Counted from the stretch's first letter, positions 23,684-32,058 are shown. The stretch: DNA of 44,242 bases from Kribbella antibiotica (GCF_004349055.1 NZ_SMKX01000064.1:1-44242), one strand, 5' to 3'. The notes: generated by a model from the sequence alone, not told the origin. Made by a program: numbers and translations.

Positions 23684-25381
23684 ATGGACAGCACAGCGCT
23701 CGACCAGGCGATCAGTGAGCTCAGCACCGCCAAGCAGCGCTGGGCCGGGCTGCCCATCGCCGATCGGCTCGACTATCTGAGCCGGATCCGCACCCTCCTC
23801 GCCGGGCGCTCGGAGGCCTGGATCGCCTTGGCCGCGAAGGCCAAGGGGCTGCGTCAGGACTCCCCATTGCTCAACGAGGAATGGCTGGGCGGACCGTACG
23901 CCGTACTGACCTGGATCAACGCGATCACGGAGACGCTGCAGGCGATCGACGCCGGCACCGACCCACTGCGCGGATCCAAGGTGAGCGAGCGCGCCGACGG
24001 TCAGACCGTGGTGCGCGTCGCGCCGCATGATTTCAACGAGTGGCTGCTGCTCAACGGCTTCAGCACCGAGGTCTGGATGGAGCCCGGCGTCACCGCCGCG
24101 AACGTCCGGGACCACATCGGAAGCGCCTATCGCACCCCGCGATCCACCGGCCAGGTCGCCTTGGTGCTCGGCGCGGGAAACGTCTCCTCGATCGCGCCGC
24201 TCGACCTGCTCTACAAGCTGTACGCCGACAACGAGGTCGTGGTCTGCAAGCTGAACCCGGTCAACGACTACCTCGGCCCCACCTTCGAGGAGATCTTCGC
24301 CCCGCTGATCGAGGACGGCTTCCTGCGCTTCGTGTACGGCGGCGCTGACGTCGGCGAGTATCTCTGCACGCACCCGAGTGTCGACAGCATCCACGTGACC
24401 GGCAGCGAGCGCACCCACGACGCCATCGTGTACGGCGCCGGTCCCGAGGCCGGGGATCGTCGCGAGCGCGATGAGCGTGTCAACACCAAGCCGGTCAGCG
24501 CGGAGCTCGGCGGGGTCGGCCCGACGATCGTCGTACCGGGTCCGTGGTCGAAGGCCGACATCGAGTTCCAGGCCGAGCACATTGCCACGCAGAAACTCCA
24601 GAACAGCGGCTTCAACTGCATCGCCTCCCAGGTCCTCGTGCTGCCCGAGGGGTGGGAGCACACCGAGGCGCTGATCGCCGCCGTCCGGACGGCACTCGAT
24701 CGAGCCGAGCAGCGGCCTGCTTACTACCCCGGCGCCGACGACCGTCGGCAGGGTGCGGCCGACGCCTACCCGCAAGCCGAGGCACTCGCCGGCAACCGCA
24801 CGCTGGTGACGGGGGTCGACGCGACGGATCCGAAGGCCTACGCGTTCACGAACGAGTTCTTTGCACCGGTGCTGGCCACCACCACTCTGCCCGCCGAGTC
24901 AGCTGCGGAGTTCCTGGAGCTGGCAGTGACGTTTGCCAACGAGCGACTGCACGGCACGCTCGGCGCCAACATCCTGGTTCACCCGCGGACCATCCGCGAG
25001 CTCGGCCCGAAGCTGGACGACGCGGCGGCCGCACTGCGGTACGGCACGGTGGCGATCAATGCCTGGACCGCTGTGGGCTACCTCAGCCCGCGCGCGACCT
25101 GGGGCGCGTTCCCCGGTCACACGCCGGACGACGTACAGAGCGGGATCGGTGTGGTGCACAACGCATTGCTCTTCGACCGGCCGCAGAAGACTGTCGTCCG
25201 CGGGCCGTTCACGCCGTTCCCCCGCTCGATCAGCGCGGGCGAGCTGGCGATGTCGCCGCGGCCGCCGTGGTTCGTCACGAACAAGACCGCGCTGGTGACG
25301 GCGGAGCGGCTGACCCAGTTCGCCGTGGACGGCAAGGTGCGGCGTCTCCCCGGCATCCTGATGTCGGCGATGCGCGGCTGA
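23684..25381 (+). CDS. Aldehyde dehydrogenase family protein
   Basis: A 565-aa NAD(P)-dependent dehydrogenase, longer than the usual 480-500 aa. It has the cofactor-binding region VALVLGAGNVSSIAP, the SAELGG motif with the general-base Glu, and the nucleophile segment QNSGFNCIASQ with the catalytic Cys. A short insertion around GDRRERDERVNTKP precedes ELGG, and the C-terminus is extended. It belongs to an unassigned ALDH branch; the aldehyde is unknown. The upstream open frame to 23495 is rejected because the promoter and the divergent MFS gene lie there. Confidence 0.9.
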   Translation: MDSTALDQAISELSTAKQRWAGLPIADRLDYLSRIRTLLAGRSEAWIALAAKAKGLRQDSPLLNEEWLGGPYAVLTWINAITETLQAIDAGTDPLRGSKVSERADGQTVVRVAPHDFNEWLLLNGFSTEVWMEPGVTAANVRDHIGSAYRTPRSTGQVALVLGAGNVSSIAPLDLLYKLYADNEVVVCKLNPVNDYLGPTFEEIFAPLIEDGFLRFVYGGADVGEYLCTHPSVDSIHVTGSERTHDAIVYGAGPEAGDRRERDERVNTKPVSAELGGVGPTIVVPGPWSKADIEFQAEHIATQKLQNSGFNCIASQVLVLPEGWEHTEALIAAVRTALDRAEQRPAYYPGADDRRQGAADAYPQAEALAGNRTLVTGVDATDPKAYAFTNEFFAPVLATTTLPAESAAEFLELAVTFANERLHGTLGANILVHPRTIRELGPKLDDAAAALRYGTVAINAWTAVGYLSPRATWGAFPGHTPDDVQSGIGVVHNALLFDRPQKTVVRGPFTPFPRSISAGELAMSPRPPWFVTNKTALVTAERLTQFAVDGKVRRLPGILMSAMRG

Positions 25382-25391
25382 GCCAGGCGGC

Positions 25392-26183
25392 ATGACCGAG
25401 GGCTTCAGCCTGACGCTGATCACCTACAACATCCTGCAGCTGCCCCTGCTCGGTTCCGCACGCCGAGCGGGCCTGGCTGCCCAGGTTCTCGCAGCGGCCG
25501 ACGTCGACATCGTCGTCCTCAACGAAGCCTTCAACCGGCCCGCGCGACGGCTGGTCGCTGAGCTCAGCAGCCGCGGGTACGCCGTCACACCGGAGGTCGG
25601 GCGGAAGCATCGACGCTGGGGCACGCTCGTCGGCGGTGGCGTCTACATCGCGAGCCGGCTCCCGATCCTCGAACAGCATCAGCACCGCTACCGCGCCTAC
25701 CAGCCGCTGACCTCAGACGCTCTGTCGAACAAAGGCGCCGCCCTGGTCGCCGTCGAAACCCCGGTCGGCCGGCTCTGGCTCGCCGGAACCCATCTGCAGG
25801 CCGACGAACGCGGCTCCCACCACGCCGTACGGATGCGTCAGCTGGCCGAGCTGCGTGAGTTCGTCGCCGGTACGGCGAGCGCCGGCGAACCGGTGCTCGT
25901 CGTCGGCGATCTCAATGTCGAGTACCACGGCCCTGATCCCGCGGAAGCCGACGCCGCGCTCGGCGGAACGATCAGCACCGGAGCCATTCACGAGGCCACC
26001 TTCGACGGAAGCCGCAACCGCGTCATCTCCGGCCGCGACCGTGCCTACTGCAACGTCCTCGACTACATCGGCACCATCGGTTCGAGTCAGCGGCTCGAAA
26101 TCACCACGCGAACTCTCATCGACGACAACACCCGCGACGCCTCCGACCACTTCCCTGTCCTGGGCACCGTGACCATCGGCTAG
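25392..26183 (+). CDS. Endonuclease/exonuclease/phosphatase family protein, sphingomyelinase-like
   Basis: A 263-aa metal-dependent phosphoesterase of the EEP/DNase I fold. Motifs: LITYNI at the start, DIVVLNEAF, SNKGAALVAV, LAGTHLQAD, VVGDLNVEYHG and the terminal SDHFPV, which match the neutral sphingomyelinase/phosphodiesterase branch more than DNA-repair AP endonucleases. No signal peptide is visible, so it is probably cytosolic. It starts 10 bp after the aldehyde dehydrogenase and is likely co-transcribed. Confidence 0.88.
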   Translation: MTEGFSLTLITYNILQLPLLGSARRAGLAAQVLAAADVDIVVLNEAFNRPARRLVAELSSRGYAVTPEVGRKHRRWGTLVGGGVYIASRLPILEQHQHRYRAYQPLTSDALSNKGAALVAVETPVGRLWLAGTHLQADERGSHHAVRMRQLAELREFVAGTASAGEPVLVVGDLNVEYHGPDPAEADAALGGTISTGAIHEATFDGSRNRVISGRDRAYCNVLDYIGTIGSSQRLEITTRTLIDDNTRDASDHFPVLGTVTIG

Positions 26184-26275
26184 CCGAAGTGTTTGCCCTC
26201 ACCTCGGGCGACAGCGAGCAGGACCAGACCGGCCAGCACGAGCAGAACAACCATGGTTACAACGAACGTCAGCAC
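26180..26275 (-). CDS. Putative 31-aa single-helix membrane protein
   Basis: A short ORF starting at GTG 26275, preceded by GGGGAGAGA at close spacing. It encodes a hydrophobic helix (TFVVTMVVLLVLAGLVLLAV) and a polar end (ARGEGKHFG). The stop overlaps the stop of the convergent phosphoesterase. The good ribosome site and compact helix make it a plausible small membrane protein; no family is recognised. Confidence 0.4.
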   Translation of the reverse strand: MLTFVVTMVVLLVLAGLVLLAVARGEGKHFG

Positions 26276-26327
26276 TTCTCTCCCCGAATTCCCCACAAGA
26301 TCCCCAGCATCTAAGGGGTGGACGCTC

Positions 26328-27419
26328 TCAGGTCCGTAAAAGTTCCCCGTAGGCCTTGGCGATCTCGGACACAGGCCATTGCAGGCTGTGCGGAGTGATG
26401 ACGAGCTCGGTCCACGACCAGCCTGGTACGGCGGATGGTCGCCACGACCAGCAGATCGACTCGCGCGTCCGCTCCATGCGGTCGACCGCAGCGGTGTCCA
26501 TCGCCTCGGCATCGCGTGGTGCGTGGACCTGGAAGGAGTTGGTGTGCGGAGGGTCTGGCACGACTCGGTAGCCCTCGTTCTGTAGTGCCATGGCAACCTC
26601 GACTGCGCGCTGATGCAGGTCGCCCATCAGTGGGAGCGCGGTGCGCAATCCCTCGCGCGCAGCGACGGCGTACGGGAGCATGGTGAACAGGTTGCCGCCG
26701 AGTCGCCGCTGCCAGCGCCGGGACTCGGCGATGACGTCCTCGGGTCCGGCCAGGACCGCACCGGCCAGTCCGCCAAGGCCCTTGTAGAACGACAGGTAGA
26801 CCGAGGTGGCCAGGGCGGAGATCTCAGCCAGGCTGTGCTTCAGGTACGGCGTGCTTTCCCACAACCGCGCGCCATCCAGGTGCAGTGGTACGCCGCGGTC
26901 GGCGCAAGCCTGGGCGAAGACGACCAGCTCGTCCCAGGTCGGCAGCAGGAAGCCGGGCTCGCGCAGCGGCAGCTCCAGCGTCACTGCCGCGAGGTTGCCC
27001 GGAATCGCGGCCAGCTCGTCCGGACGTGGTTGTCGTGAGTCGGAGGTGAGCCGCTCGATCCGGAGCTGGTGCACCTCTTCCAGTGTGTTCAGCTCGTGCA
27101 CCAGGAGGTGCGACTGTCCATGCACCGCGACCCGCTTGGTCCCCGCCCGGTCGGCGTACACGCGCAGGACGCTCTGCTGCGCCATGATGCCGGACGGCAT
27201 GAACACCGCGGCTGGCTTGCCCAGCAGCTCGGCTACTTCCCGCTCCAGTGCCTCGATGTCGCCGCCGTGCCCGTAGCTGTCGCTCTGCTCCTCAGTCGCG
27301 GACTCCGCGAGCCGGCGCAAACGCTCCGGCGCCGGCACCCACGCATGGGAGAACCAGCGGTCGCAGTTCTTGTCTGCAGTCTGACGACGGGCGCGGAGGT
27401 CTTCTGCGGAAGTAGCCAC
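26328..27419 (-). CDS. Threonine aldolase-like PLP-dependent beta-eliminating lyase
   Basis: A 363-aa fold-type I PLP enzyme of the low-specificity threonine aldolase family, which splits L-threonine or related beta-hydroxy amino acids to glycine and an aldehyde. Visible motifs: YGHGGDIEALEREVAELLGKPAAVFMPSG (in segments), LHLDGARLW with the cofactor Asp, and YLSFYKGLGGLAGAVL with the Schiff-base Lys. I start at GTG 27419 behind GAGAGG; the frame upstream runs into a MITE. That element lies 27 bp before the start, so the native promoter may have been displaced. Confidence 0.85.
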   Translation of the reverse strand: MATSAEDLRARRQTADKNCDRWFSHAWVPAPERLRRLAESATEEQSDSYGHGGDIEALEREVAELLGKPAAVFMPSGIMAQQSVLRVYADRAGTKRVAVHGQSHLLVHELNTLEEVHQLRIERLTSDSRQPRPDELAAIPGNLAAVTLELPLREPGFLLPTWDELVVFAQACADRGVPLHLDGARLWESTPYLKHSLAEISALATSVYLSFYKGLGGLAGAVLAGPEDVIAESRRWQRRLGGNLFTMLPYAVAAREGLRTALPLMGDLHQRAVEVAMALQNEGYRVVPDPPHTNSFQVHAPRDAEAMDTAAVDRMERTRESICWSWRPSAVPGWSWTELVITPHSLQWPVSEIAKAYGELLRT

Positions 27420-27446
27420 GGGTCCATCCTCTCCCGTGGCCGCAAC

Positions 27447-27613
27447 TAGTGTCCTGAGTCGGGAGGTCGGCGAGTGCTGGAGGTGTCCAGGTGCGTGCAT
27501 CGCAAGGCGGAGAAGCGTCCTCGATGCGGTGTTCATCGTGGATGCTTCTCCAACGCAGCGAGGTGCGTGCCTGGGCGCCTCCAGTGCCGTCGAACTTCCG
27601 ACTCAGGACACTA
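27447..27613. mobile_element. Palindromic MITE, 16-bp terminal repeats with TA ends
   Basis: TAGTGTCCTGAGTCGG (27447-27462) is repeated exactly inverted at 27598-27613. If the outer TA pairs are the target duplication, the inverted repeats are 14 bp starting GTGTCC, as for IS630/Tc1-type elements. The interior is also a long imperfect palindrome: CTGGAGG...CCAGG on the left mirrors the right arm, and GGAGAAGC near the middle pairs with GCTTCTCC. It has no coding capacity. It ends three bases before the anti-sigma stop codon and starts 27 bp from the aldolase start. Confidence 0.8.
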
Positions 27614-27616
27614 ATT

Positions 27617-28303
27617 TCAGATCGTCGTGGTGACGACGTGCTCGCCCTGCACGGTCTTGATCTCGACCGACTCCACCTGGTCCGGCCGCACCAGCACACC
27701 GCCGCCGAAGCGGCTTCCCTCGCGCGCAGCCTTGTCAGAGATCGACCAGCTGCCCGCAGTCCAGGTCTTACCGGCCTTGTCCGTCACCAGCATCACGCAC
27801 TCGGCACCTGGTTTCAGACCGGTGATCTGTACGCGCACCCAGGTCCAGTCCTCGCGGGGCTCCACCGTGGTCGTCATGGTCGTGCCGGTCGCCGCATCCA
27901 CCGCTGTGACCTGCTTCGAGCCCGGTACGGGCGCATCCGCCTGGTCCACGGTCTGCCGACCGATCAGTACGCCGCCGCCCAGCACGCCAGCCACGATGAC
28001 CACGGCAGCTGCCACCAGCAGCCATGGCTTGCGTCGTCGTACCGGAGAAGGCTGTGTTTGAGCAGGTGTTTGGCGCACCTCGCGGAGCGTGCGCTGGAGC
28101 AGCAGGTCGCCGTCGTCCGGCGGTCCGTCCAGGAACGCTTCCGGCGGCACCTCGCCCAGGAACTCCTTCATCTCTTCGAGCTCGGCCAGCTCAGCCCGGC
28201 ACTCGGCACAGGTGGCCAGGTGCTCGTCCACCTCACGGCTCTCCGCAGGGTCCAACGCACCCAGTGCGTAGGCGCCCAGCTGCGAGTGATCGTGCTCGCT
28301 CAT
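27617..28303 (-). CDS. Zinc-binding anti-sigma factor (RslA/RskA-like)
   Basis: A 228-aa membrane anti-sigma factor. The N-terminal ZAS domain shows LGAYALGALDP and HLATCAECRAEL, giving the H-x3-C-x2-C zinc motif. A basic stretch (RRRKP) precedes a transmembrane helix near residues 94-115, followed by an extracytoplasmic anti-sigma-K-type domain (VEPREDWTWVRVQITGLKPG, GSWSIS). It should hold the adjacent sigma factor inactive at the membrane until a redox or envelope signal. The ATG overlaps the sigma stop by 4 bp. Confidence 0.93.
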   Translation of the reverse strand: MSEHDHSQLGAYALGALDPAESREVDEHLATCAECRAELAELEEMKEFLGEVPPEAFLDGPPDDGDLLLQRTLREVRQTPAQTQPSPVRRRKPWLLVAAAVVIVAGVLGGGVLIGRQTVDQADAPVPGSKQVTAVDAATGTTMTTTVEPREDWTWVRVQITGLKPGAECVMLVTDKAGKTWTAGSWSISDKAAREGSRFGGGVLVRPDQVESVEIKTVQGEHVVTTTI

Positions 28304-28884
28304 CTGGCCACCTCCTCTGGTCCTGCCATCACCGCGCGCAGAGCTCGGAGGGCGTAGTAACTTCTCGATTTCACGGTACCCGGCGGCACGCCGAGCTCCT
28401 TGGCCGCCTCAGCCACCGAGCGCCCCCGGTAGTACAACTCGACCAGCACCTCACGATGCTCGGGTGAGACCTGGTCGAGTGCCCCCAGCACCACCATGGT
28501 GTTCACCACTGACTCGGAATGGTCTCCCGCGATCGGTGGCCGGTCGACGACCTCGGCAACCTCGACAGGTCGTGCGGCGCGCGCTCTGGCCCGGTCGGTG
28601 ACGATGTTGCGCGCCACCGTCAGCAGCCAGCCCCGCACTGAGCCCTTGGTCTGGTCCAGGTCGTCTGCGTGCTTCCACGCCCGGACCAGCGTCTCTTGGA
28701 CGACATCCTCCGCCGCTGCCCGGTCACCGGTCAGACGAGTCGCATAAGCCAGCACGCTCCGGCCATGCTCGGCGTACAGGGAGCGGACGAATGTCTCGCC
28801 CGCGTCCGGACCCTGGTAGTCACCCACCGACGGAACGATAGCGGGTGCCCAACCAGGCAGGTACTCAGTAGCCGGAATTGCCAT
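28300..28884 (-). CDS. ECF RNA polymerase sigma factor (SigL/SigK-like)
   Basis: A 194-aa ECF sigma factor. Region 2: LYAEHGRSVLAYATRLTGDRAAAEDVVQETLVRAWKH and WLLTVARNIVTDRARA; region 4: LDQVSPEHREVLVELYYRGRSVAEAAKELGVPPGTVKSR (in segments). The pairing with a ZAS anti-sigma resembles the mycobacterial SigL-RslA pair. I start at ATG 28884, which overlaps the lipoprotein gene by 20 bp; no strong ribosome site is visible, so translation is probably coupled. The open frame extends to 29193 inside the lipoprotein gene and is not used. Confidence 0.9.
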   Translation of the reverse strand: MAIPATEYLPGWAPAIVPSVGDYQGPDAGETFVRSLYAEHGRSVLAYATRLTGDRAAAEDVVQETLVRAWKHADDLDQTKGSVRGWLLTVARNIVTDRARARAARPVEVAEVVDRPPIAGDHSESVVNTMVVLGALDQVSPEHREVLVELYYRGRSVAEAAKELGVPPGTVKSRSYYALRALRAVMAGPEEVAR

Positions 28885-29353
28885 CGCTCGACGGCTGCGT
28901 CGTGACCTTCTTGCCATCTGCGCCAACGACCCACCAGACCCCGCCGACTGCTTGCCCCTTGGTCTCACCAGCCTTGGAGTCACCAGCAAACAGGTAGACC
29001 GGCAGTCCCCCGACCGCCAGCTGCTTGCTGCCGTCGGACCGGGTGATCGTGGAGATCTCCACCCCGTCCAGCTTCGGAGTGCTGTCCCCGGCCGCGACCG
29101 CCGGCCACTTGGCCAGACAGTCAGCCTCACAGTTGGACTTGCCGGCAGTGTCCTTGTCGAACACGTACACCGTCCGACCGTTGCCGTCGACAAGGACCTT
29201 GCCGAGCCCGGTGTCCGCCGTCTTCAGCTGGTCGGCGGACTGCGATGCACCACCGCTACTGGCGTTGCTGTCCGCGCCTTTGTCGTCACCACAAGCAGTC
29301 AACGCGCCAAGCCCCAGCACGATCGCTCCCACAACACCGGCTACACGCCTCAT
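28865..29353 (-). CDS. Lipoprotein with secreted Yx(FWY)xxD repeats
   Basis: A 162-aa lipoprotein: MRRVAGVVGAIVLGLGALTAC with lipobox LTAC (lipidated Cys21), a Ser-rich linker, then two repeats of the COG4315/PF03640 type, VYVFDKD followed by SNCEADCLAKWPAV, and VYLFAGD followed by VGGVWWVV. The repeat function is unknown. AGGAGG lies before ATG 29353. It is the first gene of a lipoprotein-sigma-anti-sigma operon, suggesting an envelope-stress or redox-sensing output. Confidence 0.88.
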   Translation of the reverse strand: MRRVAGVVGAIVLGLGALTACGDDKGADSNASSGGASQSADQLKTADTGLGKVLVDGNGRTVYVFDKDTAGKSNCEADCLAKWPAVAAGDSTPKLDGVEISTITRSDGSKQLAVGGLPVYLFAGDSKAGETKGQAVGGVWWVVGADGKKVTTQPSSDGNSGY

Positions 29354-29387
29354 CAGGTCCTCCTCGGAAAGTTCGTTGAACACCTGC

Positions 29388-29415
29388 CATACGTAGCGAT
29401 CCGAGGAGTGGTTCA
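29388..29415 (-). promoter_or_regulatory. ECF-type promoter of the lipoprotein/sigma operon
   Basis: On the minus strand TGAACC (29415-29410), 16 bases, then CGTATG (29393-29388). This matches the general ECF pattern (AAC in the -35, CGT in the -10). Transcription would start near 29381, giving a leader of about 28 bases with the AGGAGG site. It supports autoregulation by the operon's own sigma factor. Confidence 0.55.
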
Positions 29416-29427
29416 ACCTGATGACGA

Positions 29428-30396
29428 TTACGGCCGGAGCAGGACCTTGCCGTTGCGGCCCGGCTGCTGGGAGTGCTCCACTGCCTTGGCGTACTCAGCC
29501 ACCGGGTAGACCGCTTCCACCCGCGTCTGCAGCACCCGGTCCACGGTCAGCTGGGCCAGAGCGTCGTACGTCTGCTGGATCTCGCTGACAGGAGCCTGCT
29601 CCAGCCAGTTCGGGATCCACAGACCGCGCAGCTGCAGCTGCCGGTAGATGTGGTCGCCAAGGCCGACTGCCGGCGTCAGGCCAGTCACCGACGAGTAGCT
29701 GACCACAGTGCCGCCGAATGTGGCCCACTGCGCCAGTGCGCCGACCGTTGCATCCCCAGCGCCGTCCACGACCAGCTCGAAGCGGTCTGTTCCCAGTGCG
29801 GCCCGGATGCGGTCGGAGAGGTCATCCCCATCAACCAGTACGACGTCGGACTGCAACCCCTCCGCCGCCTCCGGCCGCCGTACGACGCTCAGTGTCTTGT
29901 AACCGGCGTGCTTCGCCAGTGCGGTGACGTACTGACCCACTGCGGAATTTCCGAGGTTCAGCCCAACCCAGTCCCCCGGCTTCAGGTCGACGAACTTCGT
30001 CAGTGCCAGGTGCGCGGTCAGCGGGTTCGTGCCGAGCATCGCCAGCTGCAGCGGGTCGCCCTCATCCGTGATCGGTACGACGTTCGCCGCCTTCACCACG
30101 ACTTCGTCGGCCCAGGTGCCCTGCTCGTAGTTCGGCTTGATCACTACGCGACGCCCCTGCAGACTCGCGTCAGCCGCACTCCCCACCTGGGTCACCCGGC
30201 CGATTCCCTCGGTGCCGAGATCGAACGGGGTCTCGATCTGGTAGCCATAGTTGCCAGAGGCAAGCATGGAGTCGACCGGGTTGATGACGGCCGCCTCGAT
30301 CGCCACCACCACCTCGTCCGGGCCGAGGGTGCCGGCAGCCGTCTCCAGCACCGCGTTGTCGATCAGATCGCCCCGTGCCTTCAGTACTACCTTCAT
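29428..30396 (-). CDS. Zinc-free MDR-superfamily NAD(P)-dependent reductase (ETR/quinone reductase-like)
   Basis: A 322-aa medium-chain dehydrogenase/reductase. It has the GroES-like N-domain (INPVDSMLASGNYG; GTEGIGRV) and the cofactor domain with LNLGNSAVGQYVTALAK in place of the usual AxGGVG loop. It lacks the structural-zinc cysteines, so it is of the 2-enoyl thioester reductase/quinone reductase type. It overlaps the alcohol dehydrogenase stop by 4 bp, forming a two-gene operon. The substrate is unknown. Confidence 0.88.
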   Translation of the reverse strand: MKVVLKARGDLIDNAVLETAAGTLGPDEVVVAIEAAVINPVDSMLASGNYGYQIETPFDLGTEGIGRVTQVGSAADASLQGRRVVIKPNYEQGTWADEVVVKAANVVPITDEGDPLQLAMLGTNPLTAHLALTKFVDLKPGDWVGLNLGNSAVGQYVTALAKHAGYKTLSVVRRPEAAEGLQSDVVLVDGDDLSDRIRAALGTDRFELVVDGAGDATVGALAQWATFGGTVVSYSSVTGLTPAVGLGDHIYRQLQLRGLWIPNWLEQAPVSEIQQTYDALAQLTVDRVLQTRVEAVYPVAEYAKAVEHSQQPGRNGKVLLRP

Positions 30397-31418
30397 CGTG
30401 CTGCTCCTGTCGTAAGAACCATCCGGAACCGGGCCGCGCCGGACATCATCCGGTCGTAGGCGTCGGCGGCCTGCTCGAGCGGGACCCGCTCGACCATCGG
30501 CCGGACATCATGGGCGAGGGCGAACGCGAGGTTCTCCTCGTTCTCGCTAGAGGTGCCGGTCAGCGACCCCTCGATCGACCGGCCGCCGAAGATCAGCGAG
30601 CCGGTGGTTACCTCGATCGGGTCGGCAGCTGCACCGACGACGACCAACTTGCCGCGCAGGCCGAGTCCGTCGACCAGCGGTGTCATCGAGGCACCGTTGG
30701 CCGCAGTCGCGACGATCACCTGAGCGCCACCGAGCTCCTGCAGCGCCTGGCCCGGGTCGACGACCGAGCTGTCGATGTAGTCGGTCGCACCGAGCTTCAG
30801 AGCCAGCTCACGCTTGTCCTCGCCCCGGGCGATCGCAGCCACCCGCAGACCGAGCTTGGCGGCGTACTGGATGGCCAGGTGGCCAAGACCGCCGATGCCC
30901 TGGACCGCAACCAGGCCACCCGGCCGGGCCGCGCCCTTGCGAAGCGCGTTGTACACGGTGATACCCGCACAGAGCAGCGGCGCAGCCTCCGCCGCATCCC
31001 ACTCCTCCGGTACGGCGACCAGTCCGCTCACCGGCGCGGTGAGGTACTCGGCGTACCCGCCGTCGATGGTGTCGCCGGTGACGGGCTGATTCGTGCAGTA
31101 GGTGAACTCACCCTGACGGCAGTTCGCGCAGACACCGCAGTGCCCGGCGAGGAAGCCGACGCCGACCCGCTGGCCGACAGACCACGTTCCGGCCCCGTCG
31201 CCGACAGCATCGATCCAGCCGACAACCTCGTGCCCCGGCACGATCGGCGTACCGGCGGACCGGCTGCCGTTCAGGTTGTGCACGCCCAGGACGTCGCTGT
31301 GGCAGACGCCGCAGGCCTCCACCCGGATCCGGACCTGACCGGCGCCGGGCGCTGACAACTCGCGCTCGACCTGCGTGAAGGCTCCGTCCAGAGCCTCGAT
31401 CGCGCGATAGGTACTCAT
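30393..31418 (-). CDS. Zinc-dependent alcohol dehydrogenase
   Basis: A 341-aa MDR-family alcohol dehydrogenase. Catalytic-zinc segment CGVCHSD and GHEVVGW; structural-zinc cysteines in CGVCANCRQGEFTYC; cofactor loop GIGGLGHLAIQYA. This resembles AdhP/AdhA-type enzymes oxidising primary alcohols with NAD(P). The start is ATG 31418 with GAGGAG upstream. A dyad matching one in the promoter of the adjacent TetR gene lies 11 bp before the start, so repression by that TetR is expected. Confidence 0.93.
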   Translation of the reverse strand: MSTYRAIEALDGAFTQVERELSAPGAGQVRIRVEACGVCHSDVLGVHNLNGSRSAGTPIVPGHEVVGWIDAVGDGAGTWSVGQRVGVGFLAGHCGVCANCRQGEFTYCTNQPVTGDTIDGGYAEYLTAPVSGLVAVPEEWDAAEAAPLLCAGITVYNALRKGAARPGGLVAVQGIGGLGHLAIQYAAKLGLRVAAIARGEDKRELALKLGATDYIDSSVVDPGQALQELGGAQVIVATAANGASMTPLVDGLGLRGKLVVVGAAADPIEVTTGSLIFGGRSIEGSLTGTSSENEENLAFALAHDVRPMVERVPLEQAADAYDRMMSGAARFRMVLTTGAAR

Positions 31419-31428
31419 AGTTCTCCTC

Positions 31429-31448
31429 TAAGACGGTCGGTCATCTTA
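31429..31448. promoter_or_regulatory. TetR operator before the alcohol dehydrogenase operon
   Basis: TAAGACGGTCGGTCATCTTA is a dyad with 7 of 10 symmetrical positions. Its minus-strand core ATGACCGACCGTCTTA matches, at 13 of 16 positions, the sequence inside the promoter of the TetR gene (32068-32083). Confidence 0.6.
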
Positions 31449-31455
31449 AGATCCT

Positions 31456-31486
31456 CAAAGAAAAGCCGCCCCCTCCGAGGACGGCT
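31456..31486 (-). terminator. Rho-independent terminator after the TetR gene
   Basis: On the minus strand AGCCGTCC (31486-31479) pairs with GGGCGGCT (31471-31464), with one wobble and a 7-base loop, followed by TTTTCTTTG. It starts six bases after the TetR stop and separates it from the alcohol dehydrogenase operon. Confidence 0.7.
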
Positions 31487-31491
31487 GAAAA

Positions 31492-32058
31492 TCAGGCCAG
31501 CAACGCGTCGAACGTGACCACGAAGAAGACCTCGAAAGCCTCGGGCGACTTGTCCGCCCGAGCCCGCAACAACGTGCCTTCCCAGGCGCTGGTCAGGTAG
31601 TACGCGGCCTGGTGCGGATCGAGCGACGTACGGATCGTTCCCTCAGCCTGTCCCTGCGCGATCGCCTCGGTCAGAATGCCGGCCCAGTAGTCCCAGTTGC
31701 CCTTGACCCGCTTGCGCAACGGCTCACTGTGGTCAACGACCTCGGCCCCGAAGTTCCCGAACATGCACCCCTTGGTGAACTCCGGCAACTCGTCCCGCAG
31801 AAACTCGAAGTGCTGCCGCATCCGCTGCACCGGCGGCACCGACCGATCACCCAGCTGTGACATCCGCCGAGTCTCGCCGTACCGCTCCAGCGCAACCTCC
31901 GCCAGCGCCTCCTTGCTCTCGAAGTGGTTGTAGAACGACCCCTTCGGAACCCCCGCCCGGTCGGTGATGTCCTTCACCGCCGCCGCATTGAACCCCCGCT
32001 CCAGGAACAGCTCAACCCCTGCCCCCAGAATCTCTTCCCGCATACTCCGCCTGGCCAT
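31492..32058 (-). CDS. TetR/AcrR family transcriptional regulator
   Basis: A 188-aa repressor: HTH region EEILGAGVELFLERGFNAAAVKDITDRAGVPKGSFYNHFESKEAL (in segments), and a C-terminal domain of the TetR_C type with GCMFGNFGAEV, a Cys-containing segment found in YcdC/AcuR-like regulators of aldehyde or alkylation response. The start is ATG 32058. A -10/-35 pair ends seven bases from it and no Shine-Dalgarno is present, so the mRNA is probably leaderless. It should repress itself and the alcohol dehydrogenase operon. Confidence 0.9.
   Translation of the reverse strand: MARRSMREEILGAGVELFLERGFNAAAVKDITDRAGVPKGSFYNHFESKEALAEVALERYGETRRMSQLGDRSVPPVQRMRQHFEFLRDELPEFTKGCMFGNFGAEVVDHSEPLRKRVKGNWDYWAGILTEAIAQGQAEGTIRTSLDPHQAAYYLTSAWEGTLLRARADKSPEAFEVFFVVTFDALLA

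Noticed and set aside
27436..27633. 65-codon frame inside the MITE
   Set aside because: Covers terminal repeats and palindrome arms; no transposase similarity visible.
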